Part shown: in pieces, positions 1-7,047 of the stretch
How the letters are laid out: every line of letters begins with the position of its first letter
How positions within the stretch are numbered: position 1 is the stretch's first letter
Origin: JAZNUH01 sp045592225
Lineage (GTDB): Bacteria > Bacillota > Clostridia > UMGS1883 > UMGS1540
Length of the DNA: 12,765 nucleotides
Direction: 5' to 3'
NCBI GenBank assembly: GCA_045592225.1
Contig: JAZNUH010000055.1
Location: 1-12,765, forward strand
Translations under genes and position numbers: made by a program
The notes under the pieces: generated by a model
What the model was told of the DNA's origin: nothing
Seen by the model: only the letters and a program-made list of their open reading frames with translations
Database searches by the model: none

Positions 1-69
1 GAGCTTTGCCCCGAAGATTTAAAAAAGATAGTTGATTTTAAGTATGCTGATATAATTGTAAACCCATAA
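1..69 (+). CDS. C-terminal fragment of an unidentified protein
   Basis: An open frame enters from the left edge and ends at a TAA at 67-69, encoding only the last 22 residues (starting ELCPEDLKK and ending ADIIVNP). A terminator-like hairpin starts about 30 bases after the stop, as expected for the end of a real gene. There is too little sequence to recognise a family, so no function is proposed. It could be a chance open stretch, but the position just before the hairpin favours a real 3' end. Confidence 0.5.
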   Translation, partial: ELCPEDLKKIVDFKYADIIVNP

Positions 70-101
70 TATGGAAAAATATTGCGAATTTTAACTATGA
101 G

Positions 102-127
102 AAATGCCCGGAAAACGGGCATTTTCT
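102..127 (+). terminator. Rho-independent terminator of the upstream gene
   Basis: A perfect 9-bp stem (AAATGCCCG at 102-110, CGGGCATTT at 116-124) closes a GAAAA loop. The T-run is short and partly lies within the stem (TTTT at 122-125), so termination may be only moderate. The location, after the stop at 69 and before the promoter at 167, fits the end of the upstream transcript. Confidence 0.65.
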
Positions 128-166
128 GCACTCTGCAAAAAAAATACAATTTTTTTGGCGAATATA

Positions 167-195
167 TTGACTTTGGCTTTCGAGGGTGCTAAAAT
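167..195 (+). promoter_or_regulatory. Sigma-A promoter with extended -10, driving the ABC exporter
   Basis: The -35 box is TTGACT (167-172), followed by a 17-bp spacer and the -10 box TAAAAT (190-195). A TG at 187-188 makes an extended -10. The predicted transcription start is near 202. A-tract and T-tract sequences at 137-156 lie where an UP element would sit. A start near 202 would leave ATG 211 with almost no leader, supporting the GTG at 265 as the true start of the next gene. Confidence 0.7.
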
Positions 196-264
196 GACGG
201 CAACAAACCAATGAAGCCGAGTTTATACCCGAATAAACGGGGTAAGAAAAAGGACGTGAGGATT

Positions 265-2082
265 GTGAACAAAAAGAAAAAACGTGACTTTGAAGAAATT
301 TTCCTGCGTATTGATGCCAAAAAGCATCCGTTCAGAGTGTTTGTTGAGCTTTACAAGGACAATTGGAGCAACATTCTGCTTTCAGTTGTCTTTTTTACGC
401 TCAAATACCTGCCTGTATGGGTTATTCCATATATTACGGCGTGTATTATAAACACAGCAACAGAGGGGGTTAATACAACCCTTCAAAACATTCTGCAATG
501 GTTTGCGATAGGTGCGGTGCTTATAGGAATTAATATTCCCATGCAGCAAATGGAAACCCGCTTTTCAAGCAAGGCAATACGTAATGTGGAAATGAGAATG
601 CGCAGCAGTCTTGTGCGTAAGCTGCAGCATCTTACAATTTCCTTCCACAAAAGCTTTATGTCGGGCAGAATTCAGTCAAAAATGTTGCGTGACGTTGAAA
701 GCATTGAGCAGCTTTCAAGGGTAATGATAACAAACATAGTACAGGCGGTAATAAATGTAATTGTTCTTGGTTTTGTTACCTTTACCAAAAGCCCGCTGGT
801 GGCATTATTCTTCCTTGTTGCCATACCTGTTTCTGCAATACTTATCAAGGGATTTCGCTCCACGGTGCATAATACAATGGGCGCCTTCCGTAAAGAGGTA
901 GAGCACATGTCCGAGGATGTTACGGAAATGATTGAAATGATACCTGTAACAAAGGCACACGGACTTGAAAATGTGGAACAGGAAAAGCTTGACAAACAGT
1001 TTGGCAAGGTTATGAAAACAGGCAGACATACAGACCGTGTGCAGACCTTGTTTGGCTCATCCTCCTTTGTTGCCTTTAACATTTTCCAGTTTTCGTGTAT
1101 ATGCTTTACAGGCTACCTTGCATATACCGACAGAATTCCCGTCGGTGATATTGCTCTTTACCAGAGCTACTTTTCAACCATACTCAGCAGTGTAAGCTCT
1201 CTGCTTACCATTTATCCTATGATTGCAAAGGGCTTTGAGGCAATAAAATCTGTATCCGAAATACTTGGCTCACGAGATATAGAAAATAACGAGGGCAAAA
1301 AGGAACTGGACAGCGTAAAGGGTGATTACGTGTTTGAAAATGTTTCTTTTGCATATCCTGATGACCCTGAAACACTTATTATCAAAGACTTTAACCTGAC
1401 GGTTAAAAAGGGAGAGTGTATTGCCTTTGTAGGTGAATCGGGCTCGGGTAAAACCTCAATTTTAAATATGCTCATCGGCTTTAACTTTCCGACAGGGGGG
1501 AAGCTTACTGTTGACGGCAACGATATGACAGATATTAATCTTACCGCTTACAGAAAACATATTGCAGTTGTATCCCAGAACAATATTCTTTTCTCGGGCA
1601 ATGTAAAGGAAAATATAACCTATGGTATGCCTAATGTGCCGAGAGAAGAGCTTGACGAGGTTATAAAGCTTGCAAACCTTACAAACGTTGTAAAAGAGAT
1701 GCCCGAAGGCATTTATACAAATATAGGCGAACACGGCGGCAGACTTTCGGGCGGACAGAAGCAGAGAATTGCCATTGCCCGTGCGATGATAAGAAAGCCG
1801 GATATTATAATACTGGACGAAGCAACAAGTGCGCTTGACAATGTATCCGAGCTTAAAGTACAAAAGGCGATGGATGAGCTTGTGCGTGGCAGAACAACAT
1901 TTATTGTTGCTCACCGCCTTTCCACAATACGAAATGCCGACAGAATAGTTGTTATGAAGGCGGGCAAATGTGTGGAAATGGGAACACACGAAGAGCTTAT
2001 GGCGAAAAAAGGCGAGTTTTATAAGCTTGAGCAGCTGCAAAGTATAGAGATTGATGAAGCAGACCAAAAGAAAAATTCATAA
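265..2082 (+). CDS. ABC exporter half-transporter (fused permease and ATPase)
   Basis: This is a type-1 ABC exporter in which one membrane domain is fused to one nucleotide-binding domain, so it should work as a dimer in the cytoplasmic membrane and export a substrate using ATP. Numbering from the in-frame ATG at 211 (623 residues), six probable membrane helices lie at about 54-80, 94-111, 172-191, 195-215, 286-305 and 324-342. The ATPase shows Walker A GESGSGKTS (408-416), Q-loop Gln456, signature LSGGQ (512-516), Walker B IIILDE (532-537, Glu537 catalytic) and the switch His568. All catalytic motifs are intact. I chose GTG 265 (605 residues) because AAGGA lies 10 bases upstream and the promoter predicts a transcript start near 202; ATG 211 has no ribosome binding site. 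GTG 256 is an alternative. No partner half-transporter gene is adjacent, which suggests a homodimer. The substrate (lipid, peptide or drug) cannot be told from sequence. Confidence 0.9.
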   Translation: MNKKKKRDFEEIFLRIDAKKHPFRVFVELYKDNWSNILLSVVFFTLKYLPVWVIPYITACIINTATEGVNTTLQNILQWFAIGAVLIGINIPMQQMETRFSSKAIRNVEMRMRSSLVRKLQHLTISFHKSFMSGRIQSKMLRDVESIEQLSRVMITNIVQAVINVIVLGFVTFTKSPLVALFFLVAIPVSAILIKGFRSTVHNTMGAFRKEVEHMSEDVTEMIEMIPVTKAHGLENVEQEKLDKQFGKVMKTGRHTDRVQTLFGSSSFVAFNIFQFSCICFTGYLAYTDRIPVGDIALYQSYFSTILSSVSSLLTIYPMIAKGFEAIKSVSEILGSRDIENNEGKKELDSVKGDYVFENVSFAYPDDPETLIIKDFNLTVKKGECIAFVGESGSGKTSILNMLIGFNFPTGGKLTVDGNDMTDINLTAYRKHIAVVSQNNILFSGNVKENITYGMPNVPREELDEVIKLANLTNVVKEMPEGIYTNIGEHGGRLSGGQKQRIAIARAMIRKPDIIILDEATSALDNVSELKVQKAMDELVRGRTTFIVAHRLSTIRNADRIVVMKAGKCVEMGTHEELMAKKGEFYKLEQLQSIEIDEADQKKNS

Positions 2083-2088
2083 ATTTTC

Positions 2089-2140
2089 AAAGCTTTGTAA
2101 ATACTACCTTCGGGGTGGTATTTATGAAGCTTTTTTTATT
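2089..2140 (+). terminator. Terminator/attenuator hairpin overlapping the start of the VanW gene
   Basis: A 20-bp stem pairs 2089-2108 with 2114-2133 (17 Watson-Crick pairs and three G-U wobbles) around a TTCGG loop at 2109-2113. A run of seven T (2131-2137), then ATT, follows. It begins seven bases after the ABC exporter stop codon (2080-2082), so it reads as that gene's intrinsic terminator. Its right arm holds the GG-rich ribosome binding site (2112-2118) and start codon (2124) of the following lipoprotein gene, so it could also act as an attenuator or block translation. Confidence 0.75.
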
Positions 2141-2669
2141 AGCTTTATCCATAGTATTTCTTTTTGCGGGATGCACAGTAAAAAAAGAAGTGCAGGAAAC
2201 AAAACGTGTAGCAGTAACGTCGTCACCCGAGTGCATAGGTGTATTTATAACCGACATTCTTGACACCGACCCGGCAAGGGTGGAAAATCTTATTATATGC
2301 GCAAATGCGGTAAACGGACAAAGAATAATGCCCGGAGAAGAATTTTCCTTTAATGAAACTGTGGGAAGGCGAACAACCGACAAAGGATATAACAGCGCAA
2401 AGATTATAATTGACGGAGAAAGGGGGTATGCAGTGGGAGGCGGTATATGTCAGATAAGCAGTACGTTACTGGGTGCCGTCTCCGATGCAGAACTTAAAGT
2501 CACAGAACGCCACAACCATGAGGGTGATGTAGGTTATGTAAAGCAGGGACAGGATGCGGCAGTATCTTACAGTACGCAGGATTTTAAGTTTGTAAACACA
2601 CTGGATACACCTGTTACCATACACATAAAGGTAGAGGACGGGCAGGTGTTGGCGCAGCTTTGTCGATAA
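2124..2669 (+). CDS. VanW-domain lipoprotein
   Basis: This is a small secreted lipoprotein made almost entirely of a VanW domain. With ATG 2124 as start (181 residues) there is a Lys, a hydrophobic stretch and a lipobox FAGC with the lipidated Cys17. The VanW core is clear: GQRIMPGEEFSFNETVGRR, then GGGICQISSTLLGA, then a TERHNH stretch, then DAAVSY and DFKFVN. VanW takes its name from the vanB glycopeptide-resistance cluster, but its biochemical role is unknown and the domain is common in Clostridia without resistance, so an envelope role is inferred. Many Firmicute VanW proteins carry extra N-terminal domains; this one is minimal. GTG 2115 is in frame but the GGGGTGG motif sits correctly for ATG 2124. 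The gene probably shares the ABC exporter transcript, and its translation start lies inside a strong hairpin. No terminator follows before the veg promoter. Confidence 0.85.
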   Translation: MKLFLLALSIVFLFAGCTVKKEVQETKRVAVTSSPECIGVFITDILDTDPARVENLIICANAVNGQRIMPGEEFSFNETVGRRTTDKGYNSAKIIIDGERGYAVGGGICQISSTLLGAVSDAELKVTERHNHEGDVGYVKQGQDAAVSYSTQDFKFVNTLDTPVTIHIKVEDGQVLAQLCR

Positions 2670-2676
2670 AATTTAT

Positions 2677-2705
2677 TTGACATAACCTGTAAAATGTGAT
2701 ATAAT
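2677..2705 (+). promoter_or_regulatory. Perfect-consensus sigma-A promoter of veg
   Basis: TTGACA (2677-2682), a 17-bp spacer and TATAAT (2700-2705) match the vegetative sigma factor consensus at every position. TG at 2697-2698 gives an extended -10 as well. It starts only seven bases after the VanW gene stop. The veg promoter of Bacillus subtilis is known as one of that organism's strongest sigma-A promoters, so very high expression is expected here too. Confidence 0.9.
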
Positions 2706-2736
2706 TATGTAAATTAAAACGGAGGATGTGTAGGAA

Positions 2737-3000
2737 TTGATAATCAGGAACGATCTGACAAAGCTTAAAGAAAGCCTTGACAAAATGATTGGTCAGGAAA
2801 TTCAGCTGATATCAAGAGGCGGTCACAAAAGAGCAGTTGTCAGACGGGGCACTATCGAAAACACCTACCCCAGCATATTTATAGTTAAACTTCAGAACAA
2901 TAAAAACCCTCTTGATAATGGCAGAAGGGTGTCATACAGTTATACCGATGTACTGACCCGCGCAATTGAACTTTCACTGTGCGAAGAGGCAGACGCATAA
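2737..3000 (+). CDS. veg: Veg family protein (biofilm-associated, DUF1021)
   Basis: This 87-residue protein matches the Veg family in length and motifs: an N-terminal LTKLKESLDKMIGQ helix, a basic GGHKRAVVRRGTIENTYPS segment, then FIVKL and the hallmark RVSYSYTDVLT near the C-terminus. In Bacillus subtilis, Veg is a small, abundant cytoplasmic protein reported to stimulate biofilm matrix genes; its biochemical activity is not settled. Translation starts at a TTG (2737). GGAGG at 2721-2725 lies 11 bases upstream, which is rather long, and a TAG at 2731 rules out starts further upstream in this frame. It is a single-gene unit between its own promoter and terminator. Confidence 0.92.
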   Translation: MIIRNDLTKLKESLDKMIGQEIQLISRGGHKRAVVRRGTIENTYPSIFIVKLQNNKNPLDNGRRVSYSYTDVLTRAIELSLCEEADA

Positions 3001-3016
3001 AGAAACGACAAATAAT

Positions 3017-3047
3017 AAAAATCCTGATGCAATATCAGGATTTTTTT
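3017..3047 (+). terminator. Rho-independent terminator of veg
   Basis: AAAAATCCTGAT (3017-3028) pairs with ATCAGGATTTTT (3034-3045) around a GCAAT loop, and a run of seven T spans 3041-3047. It lies 16 bases after the veg stop. The next promoter's -35 box begins two bases after the T-run. Confidence 0.92.
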
Positions 3048-3048
3048 C

Positions 3049-3077
3049 TTGCAAACAAAGCCGCCAGAGTATATAAT
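3049..3077 (+). promoter_or_regulatory. Sigma-A-type promoter of the hydrogenase maturation operon
   Basis: TTGCAA (3049-3054), a 17-bp spacer and a perfect TATAAT (3072-3077) precede the first operon gene by 33 bases. The -35 box matches four of six consensus positions, so this should be weaker than the veg promoter or may need activation. No operator-like palindrome was seen in the short leader. Confidence 0.6.
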
Positions 3078-3110
3078 AAATAAAAGGCATTTTACGAAAT
3101 GGAGATATGT

Positions 3111-3356
3111 ATGGAAACACGAGTTGCACTTATTGGAATAATAGTTGAAAATTCCGATTCTGTAAGCCGTCTGAACGAAATTTTGCACGATTACGGAAAA
3201 TATATAATAGGCAGAATGGGCATACCCCACGCACAGAGGGGAATAAACATTATAAGCATAGCAATTGATGCCCCTGCCGATACCATTAATGCCCTTTCGG
3301 GAAAGATAGGAAAAATAGACGGGATAAGTGCTAAAACCATATATTCGAAAAGCTGA
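3111..3356 (+). CDS. TM1266-family putative iron-only hydrogenase system regulator
   Basis: With ATG 3111 as start, the gene encodes 81 residues beginning METRVALIGIIVEN. The pattern ALIGIIVEN, then LHDYGKYIIGRMGIP, then IISIAIDAP and ALSGKIGKIDGISAKT is that of the small TM1266 family, an ACT-like fold usually found beside hydrogenase maturation genes and annotated as a putative regulator of the system. No DNA-binding domain is visible and the mechanism is unknown. I prefer 3111 over ATG 3099 because GGAGA (3101-3105) is spaced five bases from it and family members start this way. The stop codon overlaps the hydE start in TGATG (3354-3358), implying translational coupling. Confidence 0.88.
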   Translation: METRVALIGIIVENSDSVSRLNEILHDYGKYIIGRMGIPHAQRGINIISIAIDAPADTINALSGKIGKIDGISAKTIYSKS

Positions 3357-4393
3357 TGAAAAACCTGACAGAAAAACTTAATAAACAGGGCATACTTTCA
3401 AAAGATGAGTTTACCGCTCTGCTCTGTGCACAGGGAGAGGACGCCGCTGTTTTACGTAACGCCGCCAAAGAGGTTGCGCAAAGCATCTTTGGGAAGGATA
3501 TATATATCCGCGGTCTTATAGAGTTTACAAACTACTGCAAAAATGACTGCTACTACTGCGGAATACGCAGGAGCAACAAATGTGCAAATCGTTACCGTAT
3601 GAGCGCAGAGGATATTATGACCTGCTGTAAAAACGGTTATGAAATGGGCTTTCGCACCTTTGTACTGCAGGGCGGCGAGGACGGACACTTTACCGATGAT
3701 TTGCTGTGCAGTATAGTTTCGGACATAAAAAGCAATTATCCCGACTGTGCTGTAACCCTTTCAGCAGGTGAAAAAAGCAGACAAAGCTATCAGCGGCTTT
3801 TTGATGCAGGGGCAGACCGCTATCTTTTAAGGCACGAAACGGCAAACCATGAGCACTATGCAAAGCTTCACCCTGCAGAGCTTTCACTTGCGGAGCGAAA
3901 GCAATGTCTTTACGACCTTAAGGACATAGGCTATCAGGTGGGTTGCGGCTTTATGGTTGGCTCACCCTTCCAGACCCTTTCAAATATAGCAGAGGATTTG
4001 GCTTTTATATCGGAATTTAAGCCGCATATGGTGGGCATTGGCCCCTTTATTCCGCACAAGGACACACCCTTTGGCGGGTACCCTTCGGGAAGTGTGGAAA
4101 TGACCCTTAATATTCTGGCAATTGTAAGGCTTATGCTTCCAAATGCACTCATTCCCGCAACAACCGCACTCAGCACAGCCAGCGGCAACGGCAGGGAAAT
4201 GGGTATTTTATCGGGCACTAACGTAATAATGCCAAACCTGTCTCTTAAAGAGGCAAGGGAAAAATATTCACTCTATAACAACAAGGCATCGGCAGAGCCT
4301 GCTGACAGCCTTGCTGATATACAAAACCGTCTTGCTGCCATTGGTTATCGTACCACGGTGGCGAGAGGAGATTATAACTTTAAAAAAATTTAA
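3356..4393 (+). CDS. hydE: [FeFe]-hydrogenase H-cluster radical SAM maturase HydE
   Basis: HydE is a cytoplasmic radical SAM enzyme that helps build the 2Fe subsite of the [FeFe]-hydrogenase active site, acting on an iron-CO-cyanide-cysteine product of HydG. The 345-residue length is typical. The family signature IRGLIEFTNYCKNDCYYCGI carries the CX3CX2C cluster cysteines at 61, 65 and 68. LQGGE (104-108) and LRHETAN (158-164) follow, with a barrel core through VGIGPFIPH (226-234). Some HydE proteins have a second, dispensable iron-sulfur site from three C-terminal cysteines; residues 305-345 here contain no cysteine, so that site is absent. BioB and PylB are related, but the flanking maturases settle the identity. 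There is no clear ribosome binding site; the overlapping TGATG suggests coupling to the upstream gene. Confidence 0.95.
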   Translation: MKNLTEKLNKQGILSKDEFTALLCAQGEDAAVLRNAAKEVAQSIFGKDIYIRGLIEFTNYCKNDCYYCGIRRSNKCANRYRMSAEDIMTCCKNGYEMGFRTFVLQGGEDGHFTDDLLCSIVSDIKSNYPDCAVTLSAGEKSRQSYQRLFDAGADRYLLRHETANHEHYAKLHPAELSLAERKQCLYDLKDIGYQVGCGFMVGSPFQTLSNIAEDLAFISEFKPHMVGIGPFIPHKDTPFGGYPSGSVEMTLNILAIVRLMLPNALIPATTALSTASGNGREMGILSGTNVIMPNLSLKEAREKYSLYNNKASAEPADSLADIQNRLAAIGYRTTVARGDYNFKKI

Positions 4394-4436
4394 CTGACGG
4401 GAAAGATGCTCTGACCCGAAAGAAAGGAAGAAAACT

Positions 4437-5855
4437 ATGTATAATCCAAAATCACACAAGGCAGAAGAATTTATTAACCACGAGGAGATTTTAGCCACCC
4501 TTGAATATGCTGACAAAAACAAGGATAACCTTGAGCTTATTGACAGTATTCTCGAAAAGGCAAGAGAACGTAAGGGCCTTACGCACCGTGAGGCATCGGT
4601 ACTGCTTGCCTGTGAAAATCAGGAAAAAATTCAGGAAATGTACGAGCTTGCAAAACAGATAAAGCTTGACTTTTACGGCAACAGAATAGTTATGTTTGCT
4701 CCACTTTATCTGTCAAACTACTGTGTAAACGGTTGTCTGTACTGCCCTTATCACATGAAAAACAAGCATATTGCCCGTAAAAAGCTTTCCCAGGAGGAAA
4801 TTGCAAAAGAGGTAATTGCCCTTCAGGATATGGGTCACAAGCGCCTTGCAATTGAAGCGGGTGAGCACCCCCAGTACAGCCCCATTGAGTACATTTTAGA
4901 GAGTATAAAAACAATTTACTCAATAAAGCATAAAAACGGCGCAATAAGACGTGTTAACGTAAATATTGCTGCAACAACGGTTGAAAATTACAGAAAGCTT
5001 AAGGAAGCAGGAATAGGCACATACATCCTGTTTCAGGAAACCTACCACAAGGAAAGCTATGAGTATCTGCATCCCACAGGTCCCAAGAGTGATTATGCCT
5101 ACCACACCGAGGCTATGGACAGAGCAATGGAGGGCGGCATAGATGACGTGGGTCTTGGTGTTCTGTTCGGACTTGAGCTTTACAGATATGAATTTGCAGG
5201 TCTTTTAATGCACGCAGAGCATCTTGAAGCGGCATTCGGCGTAGGTCCTCATACCATAAGTGTGCCCCGTTTAAAGCGTGCCGACGATATTGACCCCGAC
5301 GAATTTGACAACGGCATAAGCGACGAAATTTTTGAAAAGCTTTGCGCTCTTATCCGTATATCTGTTCCCTACACAGGTATGATTATTTCAACCCGCGAAA
5401 ATCAGGCGGTAAGAGAAAAGGTGTTAAAGCTTGGTGTGTCACAGATAAGCGGTGCATCAAGAACAAGTGTGGGCGGCTACTGTGAGCCTGAACCAGAGGA
5501 TGAAAAATCCGAGCAGTTTGACGTAAGTGATAACAGAACACTTGACGAGGTTGTGCGCTGGCTTATGGAGCTTGGTCATATTCCCAGCTTCTGTACTGCC
5601 TGCTACAGAGAGGGCAGAACAGGCGACAGATTTATGCAGCTTTGCAAGAGCGGACAGATTTTAAACTGCTGCCACCCCAATGCACTTATGACCTTAAAAG
5701 AATATCTCAATGACTACGCAAGCCCCGAAACAAAGGCGATTGGTGAAAAGCTTATTGAGAAAGAGCTTGATAAAATACCCAATCCCAAGGTGCAGGAAAT
5801 TGCACGTCACCACATTGTGGAGTTGGATGGCGGCAAGCGTGACTTCAGATTTTAG
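4437..5855 (+). CDS. hydG: [FeFe]-hydrogenase H-cluster radical SAM maturase HydG (tyrosine lyase)
   Basis: HydG cleaves tyrosine and converts the fragment to CO and cyanide, which it assembles on iron as a precursor of the hydrogenase 2Fe subsite. At 472 residues it has the usual family length. The radical SAM cluster motif CX3CX2C is at Cys96, Cys100 and Cys103. The C-terminal CX2CX22C motif for the auxiliary cluster is intact at Cys386, Cys389 and Cys412; this motif separates HydG from the related thiamine enzyme ThiH. Other family stretches are LFQETYH (198-204), LHPTGPKSDY (211-220) and SGASRTSVGGY (338-348). AAGGAAG lies six bases before the ATG. The 43-base gap after hydE shows no terminator. 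Confidence 0.96.
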   Translation: MYNPKSHKAEEFINHEEILATLEYADKNKDNLELIDSILEKARERKGLTHREASVLLACENQEKIQEMYELAKQIKLDFYGNRIVMFAPLYLSNYCVNGCLYCPYHMKNKHIARKKLSQEEIAKEVIALQDMGHKRLAIEAGEHPQYSPIEYILESIKTIYSIKHKNGAIRRVNVNIAATTVENYRKLKEAGIGTYILFQETYHKESYEYLHPTGPKSDYAYHTEAMDRAMEGGIDDVGLGVLFGLELYRYEFAGLLMHAEHLEAAFGVGPHTISVPRLKRADDIDPDEFDNGISDEIFEKLCALIRISVPYTGMIISTRENQAVREKVLKLGVSQISGASRTSVGGYCEPEPEDEKSEQFDVSDNRTLDEVVRWLMELGHIPSFCTACYREGRTGDRFMQLCKSGQILNCCHPNALMTLKEYLNDYASPETKAIGEKLIEKELDKIPNPKVQEIARHHIVELDGGKRDFRF

Positions 5856-5864
5856 GAGGGGACT

Positions 5865-7037
5865 ATGAACGCAACACCCACATCAAACCGTTTGCATATC
5901 GGTTTTTTCGGTAAGCGCAACAGCGGTAAATCCTCTCTTGTAAATGCCTTTATCGGTCAGGAGGTGGCGGTGGTATCCGATGTACCCGGCACAACCACAG
6001 ACCCTGTATATAAGGCAGTGGAAATTAAGCCGCTGGGCGCCTGTACGGTGATTGATACCGCAGGCTATGACGATGACCAGGGCGAAATAGGTAAAAGCCG
6101 TGTAGAGAAAACTATGCTCGCGGCAGAAAAGTGCGATATTGCTGTAATTGTAATTGCCCAGACCGATATTGACGGAGAAATAGAAATATACAATAAATTT
6201 AAAGACAAAAAGGTGCCGGTGCTGTTTGTTATAAACAAAACCGATGAGGGTAATAAGGACAGTATTGCACAGGCACTGCTTGAAAAAACAGGACAAAAGG
6301 CAATTATGACAAGCACAGTGACGGGTGAGGGCATTGACCTTATCCGCCCTGCACTTGCACGTCTTATGCCCGAGGATTTCGGGGCACAGAGCATAACAGG
6401 GGACCTTGCAAAAGAGGGAGATGTTGTAATGCTCATAATGCCGCAGGATATTCAGGCACCGGCAGGCAGACTTATTCTGCCCCAGTCCCAGACCATCCGA
6501 GAGCTTTTGGACAAAAAATGCATTATAGTGAGCAGTACGGCAGATAAAATGGTGAATGCTCTGGCGGCTCTGTCCGCACCGCCTGCACTTATAATAACCG
6601 ATTCACAGGTGTTTGACTATGTGTATGAGCGCAAGCCCAAAGAAACAAAGCTAACATCCTTTTCGGTGCTTTTTGCGGCATATAAGGGAGATATAAATGC
6701 TTACACACAGGGCGCCGCAGCTATTGACAGCTTAAACGGTACATCCCGTGTGCTTATTGCCGAATGCTGCACCCACGCACCCACAACCGAGGATATAGGC
6801 AGGGTGAAAATACCTGCAATGCTGCGTGCTCGCTACGGACAGGAAATGAAGGTTGACATTGTAAGCGGCACAGATTTCCCCGAGGATTTAACAGACTATG
6901 ACCTTATAATACAGTGCGGCGCGTGTATGTTTAACAAAAGGTATGTACTCTCGCGTATTGAACGCGCACAAAATCAGGGCGTGCCCATTACAAACTACGG
7001 CATAGCCATAGCACATCTTAAGGGAATACCCCTGTAA
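5865..7037 (+). CDS. hydF: [FeFe]-hydrogenase H-cluster maturation GTPase HydF
   Basis: HydF is the scaffold on which the 2Fe subsite precursor is held before transfer to the hydrogenase apoprotein. The N-terminal GTPase domain has P-loop GKRNSGKSS (16-24), the PGTTTDP switch region (41-47), DTAG (64-67) and NKTD (124-127). The C-terminal cluster-binding domain carries CTH (Cys302, His304) and CGAC (Cys351, Cys354), giving the three ligand cysteines of a 4Fe-4S cluster. The family motif often has His directly before the last pair; here it is Gln350. Glu309, seven residues after Cys302, matches the spacing of a glutamate ligand reported in a Thermosipho HydF structure. The AGGAGGGG ribosome binding site overlaps the hydG stop codon. 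Confidence 0.95.
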   Translation: MNATPTSNRLHIGFFGKRNSGKSSLVNAFIGQEVAVVSDVPGTTTDPVYKAVEIKPLGACTVIDTAGYDDDQGEIGKSRVEKTMLAAEKCDIAVIVIAQTDIDGEIEIYNKFKDKKVPVLFVINKTDEGNKDSIAQALLEKTGQKAIMTSTVTGEGIDLIRPALARLMPEDFGAQSITGDLAKEGDVVMLIMPQDIQAPAGRLILPQSQTIRELLDKKCIIVSSTADKMVNALAALSAPPALIITDSQVFDYVYERKPKETKLTSFSVLFAAYKGDINAYTQGAAAIDSLNGTSRVLIAECCTHAPTTEDIGRVKIPAMLRARYGQEMKVDIVSGTDFPEDLTDYDLIIQCGACMFNKRYVLSRIERAQNQGVPITNYGIAIAHLKGIPL

Positions 7038-7047
7038 GGAGAAAACC

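Noticed and set aside
138..156. A-tract/T-tract inverted repeat as a second terminator
   Set aside because: The stem is pure A-T with a three-base loop and would be too unstable; an UP-element role is more plausible.
1462..2067. 201-residue open frame on the minus strand inside the ABC exporter gene
   Set aside because: It lies fully within the intact, motif-rich ATPase domain on the opposite strand and its translation is Cys/Tyr/His-rich with no recognisable domain.
2726..2740. A four-codon leader peptide (ATG to TGA) overlapping the veg TTG start
   Set aside because: The GGAGG directly abuts the ATG, too close for initiation, and such a short frame is easily due to chance.
3356..5855. Biotin synthase (BioB) and thiamine synthase (ThiH) as identities for the two radical SAM genes
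   Set aside because: The CX2CX22C C-terminal motif, the HydE-type signature and the adjacent HydF and TM1266-type genes identify HydE and HydG; no biotin or thiamine genes are nearby.
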